A DNA stretch of 64,000 nucleotides, taken from NCBI GenBank assembly GCA_019359245.1, contig JAHHHR010000006.1, positions 175,088 to 239,087 of the forward strand, read 5' to 3'. Under the pieces are notes generated by a model. That model saw nothing but the letters and a program-made list of their open reading frames with translations. It ran no database searches and had not been told where the DNA came from. The translations under genes were made by a program, and so were the position numbers. Source of the stretch: Nostoc desertorum CM1-VF14 (GTDB lineage: Bacteria > Cyanobacteriota > Cyanobacteriia > Cyanobacteriales > Nostocaceae). Of this stretch, positions 1 to 8,912 are shown in pieces (the stretch's first letter is position 1; every line of letters begins with the position of its first letter).

Positions 1-403
1 TTTGTTCAGTACTCAGCACTCCTCTAGTGGGGCTACTGTAAGTCAAGTTGCACTCTCTGTCAAAAGACAAGCTGTAAAACTTGATATTGACTCTTGTAGA
101 GATTAGCTTAGTAGAGCCATAAATTAAGGGTAGGGAATGCCGCGATTCGTTCAAAACCAATTTTTATTTTTGATTGCTATATCCCTGTGAAAATTAATCA
201 GGGCAATATATTTTGAAGATATTTGTAAAGTCTAATTTTGTACTCGCCTGATCTTATAGATGTGTGAATGCTAATTCAAATAAGTTTGAGTTAGTCATTA
301 GCTAACACTAATGACTAACTCAATGCAGGTTCCAAAATATTCAAATATTCTGGACAAGATGCAATTTCATCGTTTTAATAAAAAGTAAAGACTAAACTAT
401 CGA
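1..403. other. AT-rich stretch without a recognisable gene
   Basis: No convincing coding region is seen. One frame is open from the left edge to about position 111, but its translation looks like random sequence and begins in text typical of Nostoc intergenic repeats. The notable content is a perfect 16-bp inverted repeat at 286-323, listed separately. Confidence 0.5.
286..323. promoter_or_regulatory. perfect 16-bp inverted repeat (stem-loop)
   Basis: Arms at 286-301 and 308-323 are perfect reverse complements (core GAGTTAGTCATTAG / CTAATGACTAACTC) around a 6-nt loop. It lies about 80 nt beyond the stop of the small minus-strand gene at 404-589. No T-run follows on either strand, so a classic intrinsic terminator is not supported. 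It could be a structured 3' end, an operator or a remnant of a mobile element. Confidence 0.6.
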
Positions 404-589
404 TCAATGACTCCATGCAGAAAGTATATCTTCCAGCACAAATAATCTTTTTGAAGAATTTGCAGTTTCAACTACTATAACTTTCAGCGTTACAGTATAG
501 ACATTATTGAGTATTTGATGTCCGTAGCCAATAACTTTTCCTATGTTTCCAGTCTCTTGATGTTTCACACGCTCATCAATAGTATACAT
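404..589 (-). CDS. small conserved-type hypothetical protein (61 aa)
   Basis: This 61-residue protein has no membrane segment. Its composition is a plausible soluble beta-rich fold: a Gly-rich turn (TGNIGKVIGYGHQI) precedes two beta-like strands. The pattern, in which an early V-x-H-x-x-T-G-x-I-G-K-V stretch leads into a short barrel-like domain, resembles small proteins I associate with Nostoc-type cyanobacteria, but I cannot name a family. The ATG at 589 is the only good start. It stands alone, with about 780 nt of apparently non-coding DNA upstream and a hairpin beyond its stop. Function unknown. Confidence 0.6.
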   Translation of the reverse strand: MYTIDERVKHQETGNIGKVIGYGHQILNNVYTVTLKVIVVETANSSKRLFVLEDILSAWSH

Positions 590-1371
590 AGCGGTATCTG
601 TCTAAAACTGACAGTGGCTAAATAGTGTTATCTATATTATTTATCTTTTCCTGAATAATCAGTTCAGCCTTTTAGTATATTGGCCTTTAAACTAAAGGAG
701 TATTTTCAGTTATTGAGGGAAAATCGCTTTTTTAGTATCACGTTACTAAATTTAATAAGCTAGCAATAACATTATTAACGATAGCGAACAAGCGTAGACT
801 ATCAAATGGAATAGATGAGCTTTAGATTAATTTTGTCCTTTTGCATTTCTAACACCTCGAATAAGCAAGTTTGCGTTACAAAATTAAGCTATGTAATGAA
901 ATATAAAATGAGTGAATAGCTTAGAAATTGGTCATTTCAAAGTTTTTACAAAACTAAACATATATGGACTTTAGCATACCGACTTACTTAGCAGATGCAA
1001 GACAATGTACGCTCTCATAAAGAATATTACAAAATACACTTTTTTCAAGATTAGACATATAGACAAGCTTAAGTCTGTCCGGTTTCGTACAGAGAAACTT
1101 TCTTTCTTTCCTAGCCTCTGCTTATCCAAACCGCATCGTATCTTTAGCGGATAATTCCTGCTTGGCTTAAGTATCTAGCTTCTACATTTTTATTAGTTAG
1201 AATGATCTTACCGCTTCAGGTAAATAAGCATTTATACTCTGGGATGACTATGCCATAACATTAGTAGGTGGCTGTTTCTAAGTTATTTGCGTCAATAATT
1301 TAGATGAGCATCTAATTAATAATCACTGAGGATTTGCGCTACCCTAAGTCTGGAAGCCAAGGATAAATCAC
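590..1371. other. AT-rich non-coding stretch of about 780 bp
   Basis: No open frame with coding character is seen on either strand. It separates the minus-strand small gene from the plus-strand peptidase, so it should contain two divergent promoters, but I cannot pick them with confidence. A minus-strand open frame overlapping 1316-1603 is antisense to the start of the peptidase gene and is not supported. Confidence 0.5.
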
Positions 1372-2427
1372 ATGAGAAAATGGATTTGGCTGATGCTGTT
1401 GGTGCTGATGGCAGTTGCCGTGGTGGGTAGCAGAGGGAGCACGTTTTTTGAACAGCGTCCGTCGCCAGCAATTGTTGAGCGCACTCCAGTGGAAACACCT
1501 CAACCACAGGCAGAGTCAAAGGAAGTTGATAGTGCGCCGCAAGTGTCAACTGACAGACTGTTAAACCATATTCAAAAGTTAAATTTTCAGCGCTACACAA
1601 CAAAAGAGCGATCGCTTACTCGCACTTATATCACAACTGAACTCACTAAATTAGGCTGGAAGCCCAAATTGGAAAAGTTCTCTGAAGGTGTGAATATTTT
1701 TGCTGAACGTGTAGGAACTAACAAAGCCTCTAAAGCAATTCTCGTAGGAGCGCATTACGACACTGTTGCCTTATCCCCTGGTGCTGATGATAATGCCAGT
1801 GGTGTAGCCGTAATGCTGGAAATAGCCCGCTTGCTTGGTTCCCGTCCTACACCACGAACGTTACAGCTAGCTTTTTTTGACCAAGAAGAAGCAGGACTTT
1901 TGGGTAGTCAGGCTTTCGTTAGCAAGACAGCACGCTTACAAAATTTAGGCGGAGCGATCGTCATGGATATGGTAGGTTACGCATGTTACACTATCGGTTG
2001 TCAAAAATACCCTGCGGGGTTGCCTGTTACCCCAATTAGCGACAAGGGCGACTTTTTGGCAGTAGTCGGTGATACTGAACATTTGCCTTTGCTGAGCGCC
2101 TTTCAAAACTCACAAATGCTCCCCTCAGCCGCTCTGAATAAACAGAAATCAAATCTGCCAGAAGTCTTAACACTACCAATTCCTTTTAAAGGTTTACTGA
2201 CACCAGACACCTTACGCAGCGACCATGCACCATTTTGGTATCAGGGTATAGGTGCTGTACTGGTGACAGATACAGCAAATTTGCGTACTCCCTACTATCA
2301 TCAACGTAGCGATGTTCCAGCGACTATTGAGCGATCGTTTTTCACAGGAGCAGCACAGGTTGTAGTCAATGCTACTATTGCCTTGCTAGAGAAAAACGAG
2401 GTTTTAGAAACTCGACCACCAAGCTGA
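1372..2427 (+). CDS. M28 family zinc peptidase, membrane-anchored or secreted
   Basis: The protein is a 351-residue metallopeptidase of the M28 (aminopeptidase Y/S-like) family, which uses two zinc ions to remove N-terminal residues from peptides. A hydrophobic segment at residues 5-20 is a signal peptide or anchor, followed by a Pro/Glu-rich linker (about 28-60) and the catalytic domain (about 75-335). The expected metal ligands are visible: His128 in GAHYDT, Asp139/140 in GADDNASG, the Glu pair 172-173 in FDQEEAG, Asp199 in MDMVGY and His310 in YYHQRSD. All appear intact, so the enzyme should be active outside the cytoplasm. It has no obvious operon partners. Family assignment is firm; substrate is unknown. 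Confidence 0.9.
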   Translation: MRKWIWLMLLVLMAVAVVGSRGSTFFEQRPSPAIVERTPVETPQPQAESKEVDSAPQVSTDRLLNHIQKLNFQRYTTKERSLTRTYITTELTKLGWKPKLEKFSEGVNIFAERVGTNKASKAILVGAHYDTVALSPGADDNASGVAVMLEIARLLGSRPTPRTLQLAFFDQEEAGLLGSQAFVSKTARLQNLGGAIVMDMVGYACYTIGCQKYPAGLPVTPISDKGDFLAVVGDTEHLPLLSAFQNSQMLPSAALNKQKSNLPEVLTLPIPFKGLLTPDTLRSDHAPFWYQGIGAVLVTDTANLRTPYYHQRSDVPATIERSFFTGAAQVVVNATIALLEKNEVLETRPPS

Positions 2428-2477
2428 CCGAATAATTGGTAATTGGTAATTTGTGCAATGTGCGACTTATTCTTGAA

Positions 2478-2588
2478 ACCCCACTTCCATTCCTCTCCCC
2501 ATTGGCATCAGTCTGCCGTTAGGCAAGCGGGGAGAGGCTTTAAGTCTTTCTCCCCAACGCTAGTAGGGAAGGGGCTGAGGGTTAGGTT
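2478..2588. repeat. dispersed intergenic repeat, copy 1
   Basis: This 111-bp stretch shares its two ends with 45353-45440: ACTTCCATTCCTCTC at the left and TAGTAGGGAAGGGG followed by TGAGGGTTAGGT at the right, with a variable middle. The outer parts are partly self-complementary (CCTCTCCCC against GGGGAGAGG). A 60-codon open frame running through it is a by-product of the repeat. Confidence 0.7.
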
Positions 2589-2629
2589 TGAGAGAAAGTT
2601 GCACATCGCGTTAATTAAAGAATAAATAA

Positions 2630-3085
2630 CTAATTCCGCGTAGCGGTAGTAGTTTTTGGTTCAGGGAAAGTCAACGTCCAATTTTTTCTATCATTAATCT
2701 GAAAATACAAACCTTGGAGAATCAGCCGCAGAGCCGTTCGAGTTCTAATAGGCTTTTTTACTAGATAATTTCCTGGTTCAGCAAAGATACCATTAAAGCT
2801 TTGTTTATGACCAAATTGTTTTGAACAGTAACTGCCAGCACCTTTTACTGTTAATACAAAAAATGGAGCTTTTTCGTATTCATCAGGAATCATAAAGATT
2901 CCATATACATTGTGACGACCACGCCACGGCTGAACAATAACTTTAGTAGCATTTACTTGAAATTTTGTAGTTTTTGATGCTAAAAAAGTATTGAAATTGC
3001 AATCAGAATCATTCACAGGCCACCACAGTGTAATAATACTCAGGGAGAGCAGCAAAATCAAAATATAGCGGAGTCTGCGATGCAT
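2630..3085 (-). CDS. hypothetical membrane-anchored or exported protein (151 aa)
   Basis: An N-terminal hydrophobic helix (residues 6-22, preceded by Arg residues) suggests a signal anchor or signal peptide. The remaining 125 residues look like an all-beta extracytoplasmic domain with two cysteines (Cys29 and one in GAGSYCSKQF), which could form a disulfide. I recognise no family. The ATG at 3085 gives the anchor directly. It is convergent with the M28 peptidase, and its stop lies about 40 nt from the dispersed repeat. The gene looks real because of the clear signal segment and compositional structure. Function unknown. Confidence 0.6.
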   Translation of the reverse strand: MHRRLRYILILLLSLSIITLWWPVNDSDCNFNTFLASKTTKFQVNATKVIVQPWRGRHNVYGIFMIPDEYEKAPFFVLTVKGAGSYCSKQFGHKQSFNGIFAEPGNYLVKKPIRTRTALRLILQGLYFQINDRKNWTLTFPEPKTTTATRN

Positions 3086-3624
3086 AAAGCCAAGAGAAAT
3101 TGTTGGTGCGGCTGGTAGAATTTGATGGGTAATGATAGTGCAGCTACAGTAGTTAGACTATCTATCTGCAACACCTCTGCAACAGGTTCTAAAGGGTAAA
3201 TACAAAACATTCAACGGCCGGTTAAACTTTGCTGCCAAAAAAAATTGCAGCCAAGGCATCAGCCTAAAAAAAGTTCAGATTGTAGATGCGTAGTTTACCG
3301 CCGCAGGCATCGCTTGCCCTGTTTTTGTAGCTCCCTTACAGTATTAAACCTAGCTGAGAAACAATCAGGCTTTTGTGGCTGTTAACACTGATTTATGCTC
3401 AAATTTTTAACTGTGATGAATTCTACAATTTGTTGCTTTTGTTATATTTTTGATGAACCTTGATCGCATCAGCAGATGCTTTGAGGAGATCAGCGCGTAG
3501 CCGTAGCCTGTCGTAGACATCGCTATCAAGTTCAGGAACAAATCTACTTTTATTTATCGGCAATTAATAGGGTAGTCAAATACACAAATATTGGTTATAT
3601 TCCCGTAAGTAAGGATTGGTATAA
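3086..3624. other. non-coding stretch with a Nostoc-type palindromic repeat
   Basis: No gene is recognised. The stretch separates divergent genes and holds GC-rich palindromic fragments, for example around 3298-3320 and 3493-3524, standing out from AT-rich surroundings. Confidence 0.5.
3493..3524. repeat. dispersed palindromic repeat (CGTAGACATCGC type)
   Basis: The core CGTCGTAGACATCGC-like text (here CTGTCGTAGACATCGC) recurs at 62081-62112 and, altered, at 60977-61008. These short GC-rich palindromic units are common in Nostoc spacers. Confidence 0.6.
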
Positions 3625-5292
3625 ATGTTTATGGAAAGAAATTGGGGAAGTCTTAAGGCAGTTGCGGGTTTCTTTGGTGCGATTGTGCTTACACAGTTCG
3701 GGGCAAATACTTCGGCTATTGCGGCTGACACTGTTGTTGTGCGTTTGGGTTTATTTACAGAAACCATCACCCTTGCTGAGTTGCAAAAGGCTGCAAAAAC
3801 TGGGGAATTGCCTGGGAGTTTGCAGCCTTACGCTAAAGGATTATCTGAACAACAACGCCGCTTCTTCTTGGGGGCGCTGGGCATGAATATACCGATGAAT
3901 GTTGTTACCATTAATAGGTTAGTTAATACCCAGATTGGCACAACTATTCTCAATGACTTTGCTACAGCCTTAGCCCGAAAAGACAATGCTGGGGTGCAAG
4001 CACTCAGAGCAGGGTTGGTATTAGGTTCTACTGCACCACAGGGACTTTCTATACTGAGCTTTATCGCTGCTTATCCAAGTGAACGCCTAGAAATTAATTT
4101 GCCACAGGCTTTTATAGTTGCAGGGAGTTTTAATACAGCTTTTTGGCGTACCCAGCAATTTATGCTAGCGATCGCTCCCCAACTTGATACCATAACGCCG
4201 CAGCCCGGAACACCACAGATTGCTTTCCCTTTTGATCCTAGCCAACCAGGAAACGCTGAAGTAAAAATACTTAAGTTAAGCCTGAATGACCAAAAGCGCG
4301 ACCGGAAAATTCCAGTTGATGTTTATTGGTCAACTGCTGCAAATGCCAATAAACCCGTTATTGTTTTTTCTCACGGCTTGGGGTCAGTCCGCACAGACTT
4401 GCGTTACCTGGCAGAACATTTAGCATCCCACGGTTATGTAGTAGCAGCTTTAGAACATCCCGGTAGTAATGAGGCGAATACTAACTTAGCATTACAAGGT
4501 AAAACCAGAGTTGTAAAGCCTCAAGAGTTTTTGCATCGTCCTCAAGATATTAGTTTTGTTCTCGACGAATTAGAAAAGCTCAACCAAACAGCGAATAACC
4601 CGCTTGCTGGGAAACTGACAACCACAAACACGATGGTTGTTGGCTATTCTTTCGGTGGTGGTACAGCTTTAACACTTGCTGGAGCCGAATTACAACTAGA
4701 ACGGCTCAAACAACGCTGCAAAAATAACTTGGCTATCTTAAGTCTGGGAGAAGCTATGCAGTGCATTGCTCAAGAACTACCAGAAAATAGCTATCAACTG
4801 CGGGATACTAGAATCAAACAGGCGATCGCTCTCAATCCTACAACTTCTCAGATTTTTGGCGAAACTGGGTTAACTAAGGTGCAAGTTCCTACCCTAGTGT
4901 TAGCAGGCTCCGCAGATAAAACTACCCCAGCTTTAACTGAACAGATTGTGGGCTTTGACAAAATTCCATCCCCGAAATGGCTAGTTGGTATAGTTGGGGG
5001 TACTCATCTGAGTGTAAAAGACCCCAGTACCACTTTGGATCAGATAGGACAACCAAATACACCAATTAGCGGCGGTGAAGTTGTGGGTGAACAAGCAGCA
5101 GATGTTCGCAAGTACGTTAAAGCTATAACTTTAGCCTTTGCTTTCCAGATGACTCCAGAAGCTAAAAACTACGCTATTTTTCTGACATCAGATTATGCCC
5201 AGTTTGCTTCGACTGCGGCATTTCCATTTCGCCTAATTACGCAGATTCCTCCTAATGCTATGACAGTAGTGAAAGAATTTATTGAGAAATAA
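3625..5292 (+). CDS. alpha/beta hydrolase with N-terminal DUF1400 domain
   Basis: This 555-residue exported hydrolase starts with a signal peptide (about residues 1-34, hydrophobic 12-30, AIAA cleavage region). A DUF1400-type helical domain follows (about 36-160), a combination found in cyanobacterial exported hydrolases, then an alpha/beta hydrolase domain (about 210-550). The oxyanion turn FSHGLGS is at 248-254, the nucleophile elbow GYSFGG places Ser342, and Asp431 (GSADKTTP) and His461 (GGTHLS) complete the likely triad. It resembles dienelactone-hydrolase/PAF-acetylhydrolase-like enzymes. Substrate is not predictable. It is monocistronic, with long AT-rich spacers on both sides. Confidence 0.88.
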   Translation: MFMERNWGSLKAVAGFFGAIVLTQFGANTSAIAADTVVVRLGLFTETITLAELQKAAKTGELPGSLQPYAKGLSEQQRRFFLGALGMNIPMNVVTINRLVNTQIGTTILNDFATALARKDNAGVQALRAGLVLGSTAPQGLSILSFIAAYPSERLEINLPQAFIVAGSFNTAFWRTQQFMLAIAPQLDTITPQPGTPQIAFPFDPSQPGNAEVKILKLSLNDQKRDRKIPVDVYWSTAANANKPVIVFSHGLGSVRTDLRYLAEHLASHGYVVAALEHPGSNEANTNLALQGKTRVVKPQEFLHRPQDISFVLDELEKLNQTANNPLAGKLTTTNTMVVGYSFGGGTALTLAGAELQLERLKQRCKNNLAILSLGEAMQCIAQELPENSYQLRDTRIKQAIALNPTTSQIFGETGLTKVQVPTLVLAGSADKTTPALTEQIVGFDKIPSPKWLVGIVGGTHLSVKDPSTTLDQIGQPNTPISGGEVVGEQAADVRKYVKAITLAFAFQMTPEAKNYAIFLTSDYAQFASTAAFPFRLITQIPPNAMTVVKEFIEK

Positions 5293-6023
5293 GCGACTTC
5301 CAAGTAAACGAATATCCCATTTTGTGAGTAGCAAGCTTTAAGAGGAGCGGTATTTACGGTGTACACACAAGTCGAAAAAACTCGATTTCCATTGTTCTCT
5401 CGTTCCTATGCAGAGCATAAAAATGTCTATTAGCGGCTGCTGCCTCTCATAGATAATGAACTACTAAACTTAGTACTGACACCGCCCCGTTTTTTCTTAA
5501 AGTTTGGATTTTTGGCGCAACCAGCCCATAAGTTACTAAATGTCTGTTGCAGATATCTAAGCCCTTATTAAGCTGATACTAGCTGCTTTTTGAATACATT
5601 GTGCTTTATATATTAAGTTAGATGCAGCTTAAAAAATTGGGCTGAATTTGTAATACCTTAGATAGATTAAATTATAATAACTTGATATTAAACGTTTAGT
5701 TGATGTTATCTCTATACTAAATTTTTACAGTAAAAATAACTATTTACACATAAACTTTATGATATTCTTCTTGAAAATAATAGAAGCTTAATAGTGTAAA
5801 AAAATAGGAGCATTTGTGTATAGTACATATGCATTATATCCCAAATGTAAAAAACAAATGAACAGCAACTTGCTTTGTGCAAAAATATTTTTGTGTATTT
5901 ATTAGTGTAAATTCCTTTAAGTTCGCAAAAAATGTTAGAGCAATTTTATCTGCTAAAGCTACAGATTAACCCAGAATAATAAAATTCAAAACTTATTTTC
6001 TTTTCCTAGATAATAAGTAGTTT
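5293..6023. other. very AT-rich non-coding stretch of about 730 bp
   Basis: I see no coding region on either strand. The DNA is markedly AT-rich after 5580, with many short runs of A and T. It should carry the promoter of the next gene. No repeat or hairpin of note was seen. Confidence 0.5.
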
Positions 6024-6092
6024 TTGACAGATCATATATTAAAAGTAATTTTGGATTCAGAATTAGACAATTACTCTATTTCACTCAATCTC

Positions 6093-6761
6093 ATGGAACT
6101 TTATACAACTCATGAAATCGAAAAACTCCAGCCAAATGAAGACCTTCCTTACTTGATTGAAATTATGGAGTGGGTAAAAAACTTTTTAGGAAGACCTCAT
6201 CCTAACTTAGGAAGACCCGGCGTAGTTTGCCCTTTTGTACCTCACTCTCTCAGGTCAAACAGTATTCGTCTGGCAGTTATTCGCACAAAAGATTTGTATC
6301 CAGAGCAATTAGAAGAAGTTGTTGGACGCTACCGAGATATCTTTCTTGAGATGGATGTTCAAGAGCAGGAATTAGCAATAAATAGAGCTTTTCTACTTAT
6401 ATTTCCTGACATCCATATAGAAGATGCTTCTAATCTAGTAGATAGTGTTCAACAAAAACTTAAACCTTTATTTGTTGAGTCAGGGCTGATGATAGGAGAA
6501 TTTCATAAACGTAATGAAACTCCTGGTCTGCACAACCCAGACTTTCGTCCACTTCGTAGCCCTATCCCCTTGTTGGCTATTCGGTTTATGGTTGAAGCTG
6601 ACCTCCCCTTTCTTCAGAGTCCGGCTGATCCATACTTACGTATTCGATATCTAGAAGCTTATTTAAAGTGTTTTGGTCATAAATTTACAGATGAAACAAA
6701 GTTTAAAAATGCTCATCAAGCATTAGCTTTAGCAAAAGAACAAACAGCTATTTTCACTTAA
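6093..6761 (+). CDS. DUF6875-like protein of unknown function
   Basis: From the ATG at 6093 the protein has 222 residues. An upstream in-frame TTG at 6024 would add 23 residues, and neither start has a strong ribosome site. The signature is a W-V-x-x-FL helix followed by RPHPNLGRPG and VCPFVPHSL, which I associate with the uncharacterised DUF6875 family. A second conserved-looking block, LHNPDFRPLRSPIPLLAIR, lies near the C-terminus. No signal peptide or membrane helix is evident. Homologues known to me occur near biosynthetic or accessory genes, but nothing of that kind is adjacent here. Gene reality is well supported; the family name is moderately sure; function unknown. Confidence 0.68.
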   Translation: MELYTTHEIEKLQPNEDLPYLIEIMEWVKNFLGRPHPNLGRPGVVCPFVPHSLRSNSIRLAVIRTKDLYPEQLEEVVGRYRDIFLEMDVQEQELAINRAFLLIFPDIHIEDASNLVDSVQQKLKPLFVESGLMIGEFHKRNETPGLHNPDFRPLRSPIPLLAIRFMVEADLPFLQSPADPYLRIRYLEAYLKCFGHKFTDETKFKNAHQALALAKEQTAIFT

Positions 6762-7194
6762 CATGTGCCACGTTATAGTAGCACAGCAATGCTTGTGTAT
6801 GTCAACTTCAGCTAAAACTCATTTAATACTAAAGCCTAATGGTAATATAGCGCTCATTTGAATGAGGACAGGGCATTGCCGTGTCCTTATGAGTATGTGT
6901 GTTCATCTGTGCTTCATTATTCTTTCTGTACCTTACCCATGTGAGAACCACTATATCAGCGATCGCAATTTCAAATTCCTACTTTTATGCGATTGGTAAG
7001 CAGGTGCGTTACAATCAGGCATTGAAAGTACAGGGTTGATACTCTGTGCAAGTATCCGCAGACATAGCTGTTACCATAAAACTAGAAATTAATCAGAGTC
7101 GGTGAACATTGATAAAACTGGTAATGTGATTAAGTATGGGGTTGCTCGACTCCAGAGCGATCGCATAGAGTTTGTTTTTGAATAGGTAAGTAAA
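6762..7194. other. spacer with a possible coding remnant
   Basis: No full gene is recognised. Just upstream of the CYTH gene, 7102-7185 holds a GTG-initiated 27-codon open frame (VNIDKTGNVIKYGVARLQ...) that ends 9 nt before the next ATG. The codons just before it are open in a different frame. It may be the frameshifted end of a decayed gene or a tiny real gene. Confidence 0.4.
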
Positions 7195-7659
7195 ATGGCG
7201 AAAGAAATAGAGCGGAAATATTTAGTGAAAGGAGATAGCTGGAGAGGATTAGCCGAAGGTAGTGTATATCGCCAAGGATATATTGCTACACAAGATAAAG
7301 CGGCTGTACGTATACGTATAGTAGGAGAAAAAAGTTATTTGACCATTAAAGGCCCCAATATCAAATATTCCAGATTAGAGTTTGAGTATCCTATTCCTAT
7401 TAAAGATGCTCAAGAAATACTTGAGGCATTATGTGAACGTCCCTTTATAGAAAAAATCAGATATAAAATAGAGTCGGGTGGTTTGATTTGGGAGATAGAT
7501 GAGTTTGATGGTGTTAATAAAGGATTAATAATAGCAGAAGTTGAACTCAGTGATGAAAATCAACAAATTGAATTACCAAGCTGGATTGGACAAGAAGTTT
7601 CTGATGACTCCAGATATTTCAACAACAATTTAGTAAAACATCCTTTTTCAGAATGGTAA
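7195..7659 (+). CDS. CYTH domain protein (triphosphate tunnel metalloenzyme)
   Basis: At 154 residues this matches the length of single-domain bacterial CYTH proteins. The diagnostic ExExK motif is at the extreme N-terminus (Glu4, Glu6, Lys8 in KEIERKYL). Charged residues of the tunnel follow on alternate strands: RIRIV, YLTIKG, RLEFEY, EKIRYKI and WEIDEF, each supplying Arg, Lys or Glu expected to bind triphosphate and metal. Such proteins hydrolyse inorganic tripolyphosphate or similar triphosphates; a minority make cAMP. Single-domain cyanobacterial forms are usually regarded as triphosphatases. Family assignment is firm; the exact substrate is inference. Confidence 0.88.
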   Translation: MAKEIERKYLVKGDSWRGLAEGSVYRQGYIATQDKAAVRIRIVGEKSYLTIKGPNIKYSRLEFEYPIPIKDAQEILEALCERPFIEKIRYKIESGGLIWEIDEFDGVNKGLIIAEVELSDENQQIELPSWIGQEVSDDSRYFNNNLVKHPFSEW

Positions 7660-7702
7660 TTCCCTAAATATTGGTAACAACCCAATTTTAAAAAAATACC
7701 TA

Positions 7703-7941
7703 ACGAATAGTTGCGATCGCTCCATTTGTGAGCTTGTCCTGTTTGTGCGATCGTAATCCAGTAGCGTGCAGTCATCTTGAGAACATCCCAAAGCTTCGCA
7801 GATTTGAGCCTGAGATTCACCTGCATCGAACAGCAGCATAATTTCAATGCGATGGCGGTATTCTACACGTAAGTCGGTTTCTAAGCTTTTCAGTAGGTAT
7901 CTGCGCTGAAAGGGTGTTAAGGAAAGACCTGGATTTTCCAT
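7703..7941 (-). pseudogene. frameshifted helix-turn-helix protein remnant
   Basis: The reading frame from ATG 7941 (ribosome site AGGGGG, good spacing) encodes LTPFQRRYLLKSLETDLRVE and continues to QICEALGCSQD. This resembles the start of a cyanobacterial HTH protein family that normally goes on with an ARYW-x-x-x-AQxGQAH stretch. Here that stretch (ARYWITIAQTGQAHKWSDR) is present but in the -1 frame. Removing one base, the C at plus-strand 7773, restores ...CSQDTARYWITIAQ.... Beyond SDRNYS the family sequence is lost. The gene is therefore broken by a frameshift and a 3' truncation. A sequencing error could explain the shift but not the lost 3' end. Confidence 0.7.
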
Positions 7942-8183
7942 AACGATTCCCCCTGGTAGAACTTGCACTCTTTGGAAGTTCGTTTAACTTCTTTGCGAAC
8001 CTCTGCTTACTTATCGGAATCAAAACTCTATGAATTCTGCAATTATTTACAAAAGTTTATAATTATCAAGTGAATTAGCATAAGTACAGCTTCTTAAGCC
8101 TTGGCGTAGTGAATAACAGAAAGGACATAGATATAGCCTCTGTTTTAAATTTCATGATTCGGAATAGTCAAAGGATGTTATCA

Positions 8184-8295
8184 GGACTTACGCAAACAAC
8201 AGCCGAAACCCTTATTCTCTGGTAGTGGCAATTCATGTAGCCGAAGGCTTCCCGCAGGGTATTGCCCCTACAGCGTATAGTTTTGCGTAAGTTCT
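8184..8295. mobile_element. MITE-like element, ACTTACGCAAA family, copy 1
   Basis: Perfect 11-bp terminal inverted repeats ACTTACGCAAA (8186-8196) and TTTGCGTAAGT (8282-8292) enclose about 85 bp that include the palindromic text GAAGGCTTCCCGCAGGG. A second element with the same ends and similar size is at about 63769-63876. No coding capacity. A clean target duplication is not evident; GTTAT occurs on both sides. Confidence 0.65.
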
Positions 8296-8358
8296 AGTTA
8301 TAACACTTGAGTTTTGCAAACTAAAGTATTTTTTAATATAAAAGGTTTGAATAATGAA

Positions 8359-8485
8359 AACATAAGCCATTGATTTATGCGTAATAAATTAGTTTTAAAC
8401 CCTTGATTTTATAGATTTAATCTCAGAAACTTGAAATTGAGTTAGACAAGACATCACTAATTCAACATCAACATCAGTCTGAAAT
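8359..8485 (+). promoter_or_regulatory. upstream region of leader-peptide gene 1, duplicated
   Basis: This 127-bp block aligns over its full length with 9191-9317, upstream of the second leader-peptide gene. Matching blocks are AACATAAG, TTTTAAAC-CTTGA, ATAGATTTAAT-TCAGAA and TCAACATCA-TCTGAAAT. The two genes thus share a promoter or leader of common origin and are probably co-regulated. No specific -10/-35 boxes are claimed. Confidence 0.65.
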
Positions 8486-8504
8486 AAAGGAAAAGGAGAA
8501 AAAG

Positions 8505-8912
8505 ATGAAAGTCAATCAGCAGGAACAACTCTTAACTGAATTAGACTCTGTGTTGGAAGAAATTTCAGATGACAATTCTGCTTCTCTAACAGGAGGAGCC
8601 AGATCCACCTTCTCAGGAACAATTCCTGCCTTCGGATCAAAGACATTTTCACAGAAATATACTACCAGTAGGCAATTCAATGACATTTCAATTCGATTGA
8701 ATCAGAATATCAATGAATTCATAAAAGTTAAAGCCGTGCGTGCCGATAACCTACGTGATATAAGTACTTTCGTAAGGTCGATTCCTCCAAACTCTGCCGG
8801 AAAGCTAATCACTGTTGCGGCAAATGTGCGCGATGGAGTCGAATTCAGGCTCAACTTTTCAATTGACGGGTTTAATACCGCCAAAAGCATATCAGGCCCG
8901 ATCACCTTTTAG
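8505..8912 (+). CDS. double-glycine leader precursor protein 1 (135 aa)
   Basis: The N-terminus is an acidic, amphipathic leader (QEQLLTELDSVLEEISDDN) ending in ASLTGG (Gly30-Gly31), the cleavage signature read by C39-peptidase exporters. Cleavage would release 104 residues starting ARSTFSG: Cys-free, rich in Ser, Asn and Ile, and predicted mostly beta. A strong ribosome site (AGGAG) precedes the ATG. It is the first of two such genes just upstream of a C39 exporter and an HlyD adaptor, so it is likely that exporter's cargo. The mature part matches no bacteriocin I know and is large for one. It may be a secreted beta-sandwich effector or structural protein. Confidence 0.8.
   Translation: MKVNQQEQLLTELDSVLEEISDDNSASLTGGARSTFSGTIPAFGSKTFSQKYTTSRQFNDISIRLNQNINEFIKVKAVRADNLRDISTFVRSIPPNSAGKLITVAANVRDGVEFRLNFSIDGFNTAKSISGPITF

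Larger units (their letters stand above)
7969..8504. other. spacer with a small inverted-repeat element and a duplicated upstream region
   Basis: No gene is recognised. It holds the small element at 8184-8295 and the first copy of the duplicated leader-peptide upstream region at 8359-8485. Both are listed separately. Confidence 0.5.

Noticed and set aside
1..111. Possible 3' end of a plus-strand gene at the left edge
   Set aside because: The open frame is short and the text (CAGTACTCAGCACTC) is a common intergenic repeat in Nostoc.
2443..2625. 60-codon plus-strand open frame
   Set aside because: It lies on a dispersed intergenic repeat also found at 45353-45440, where the frame is not kept.
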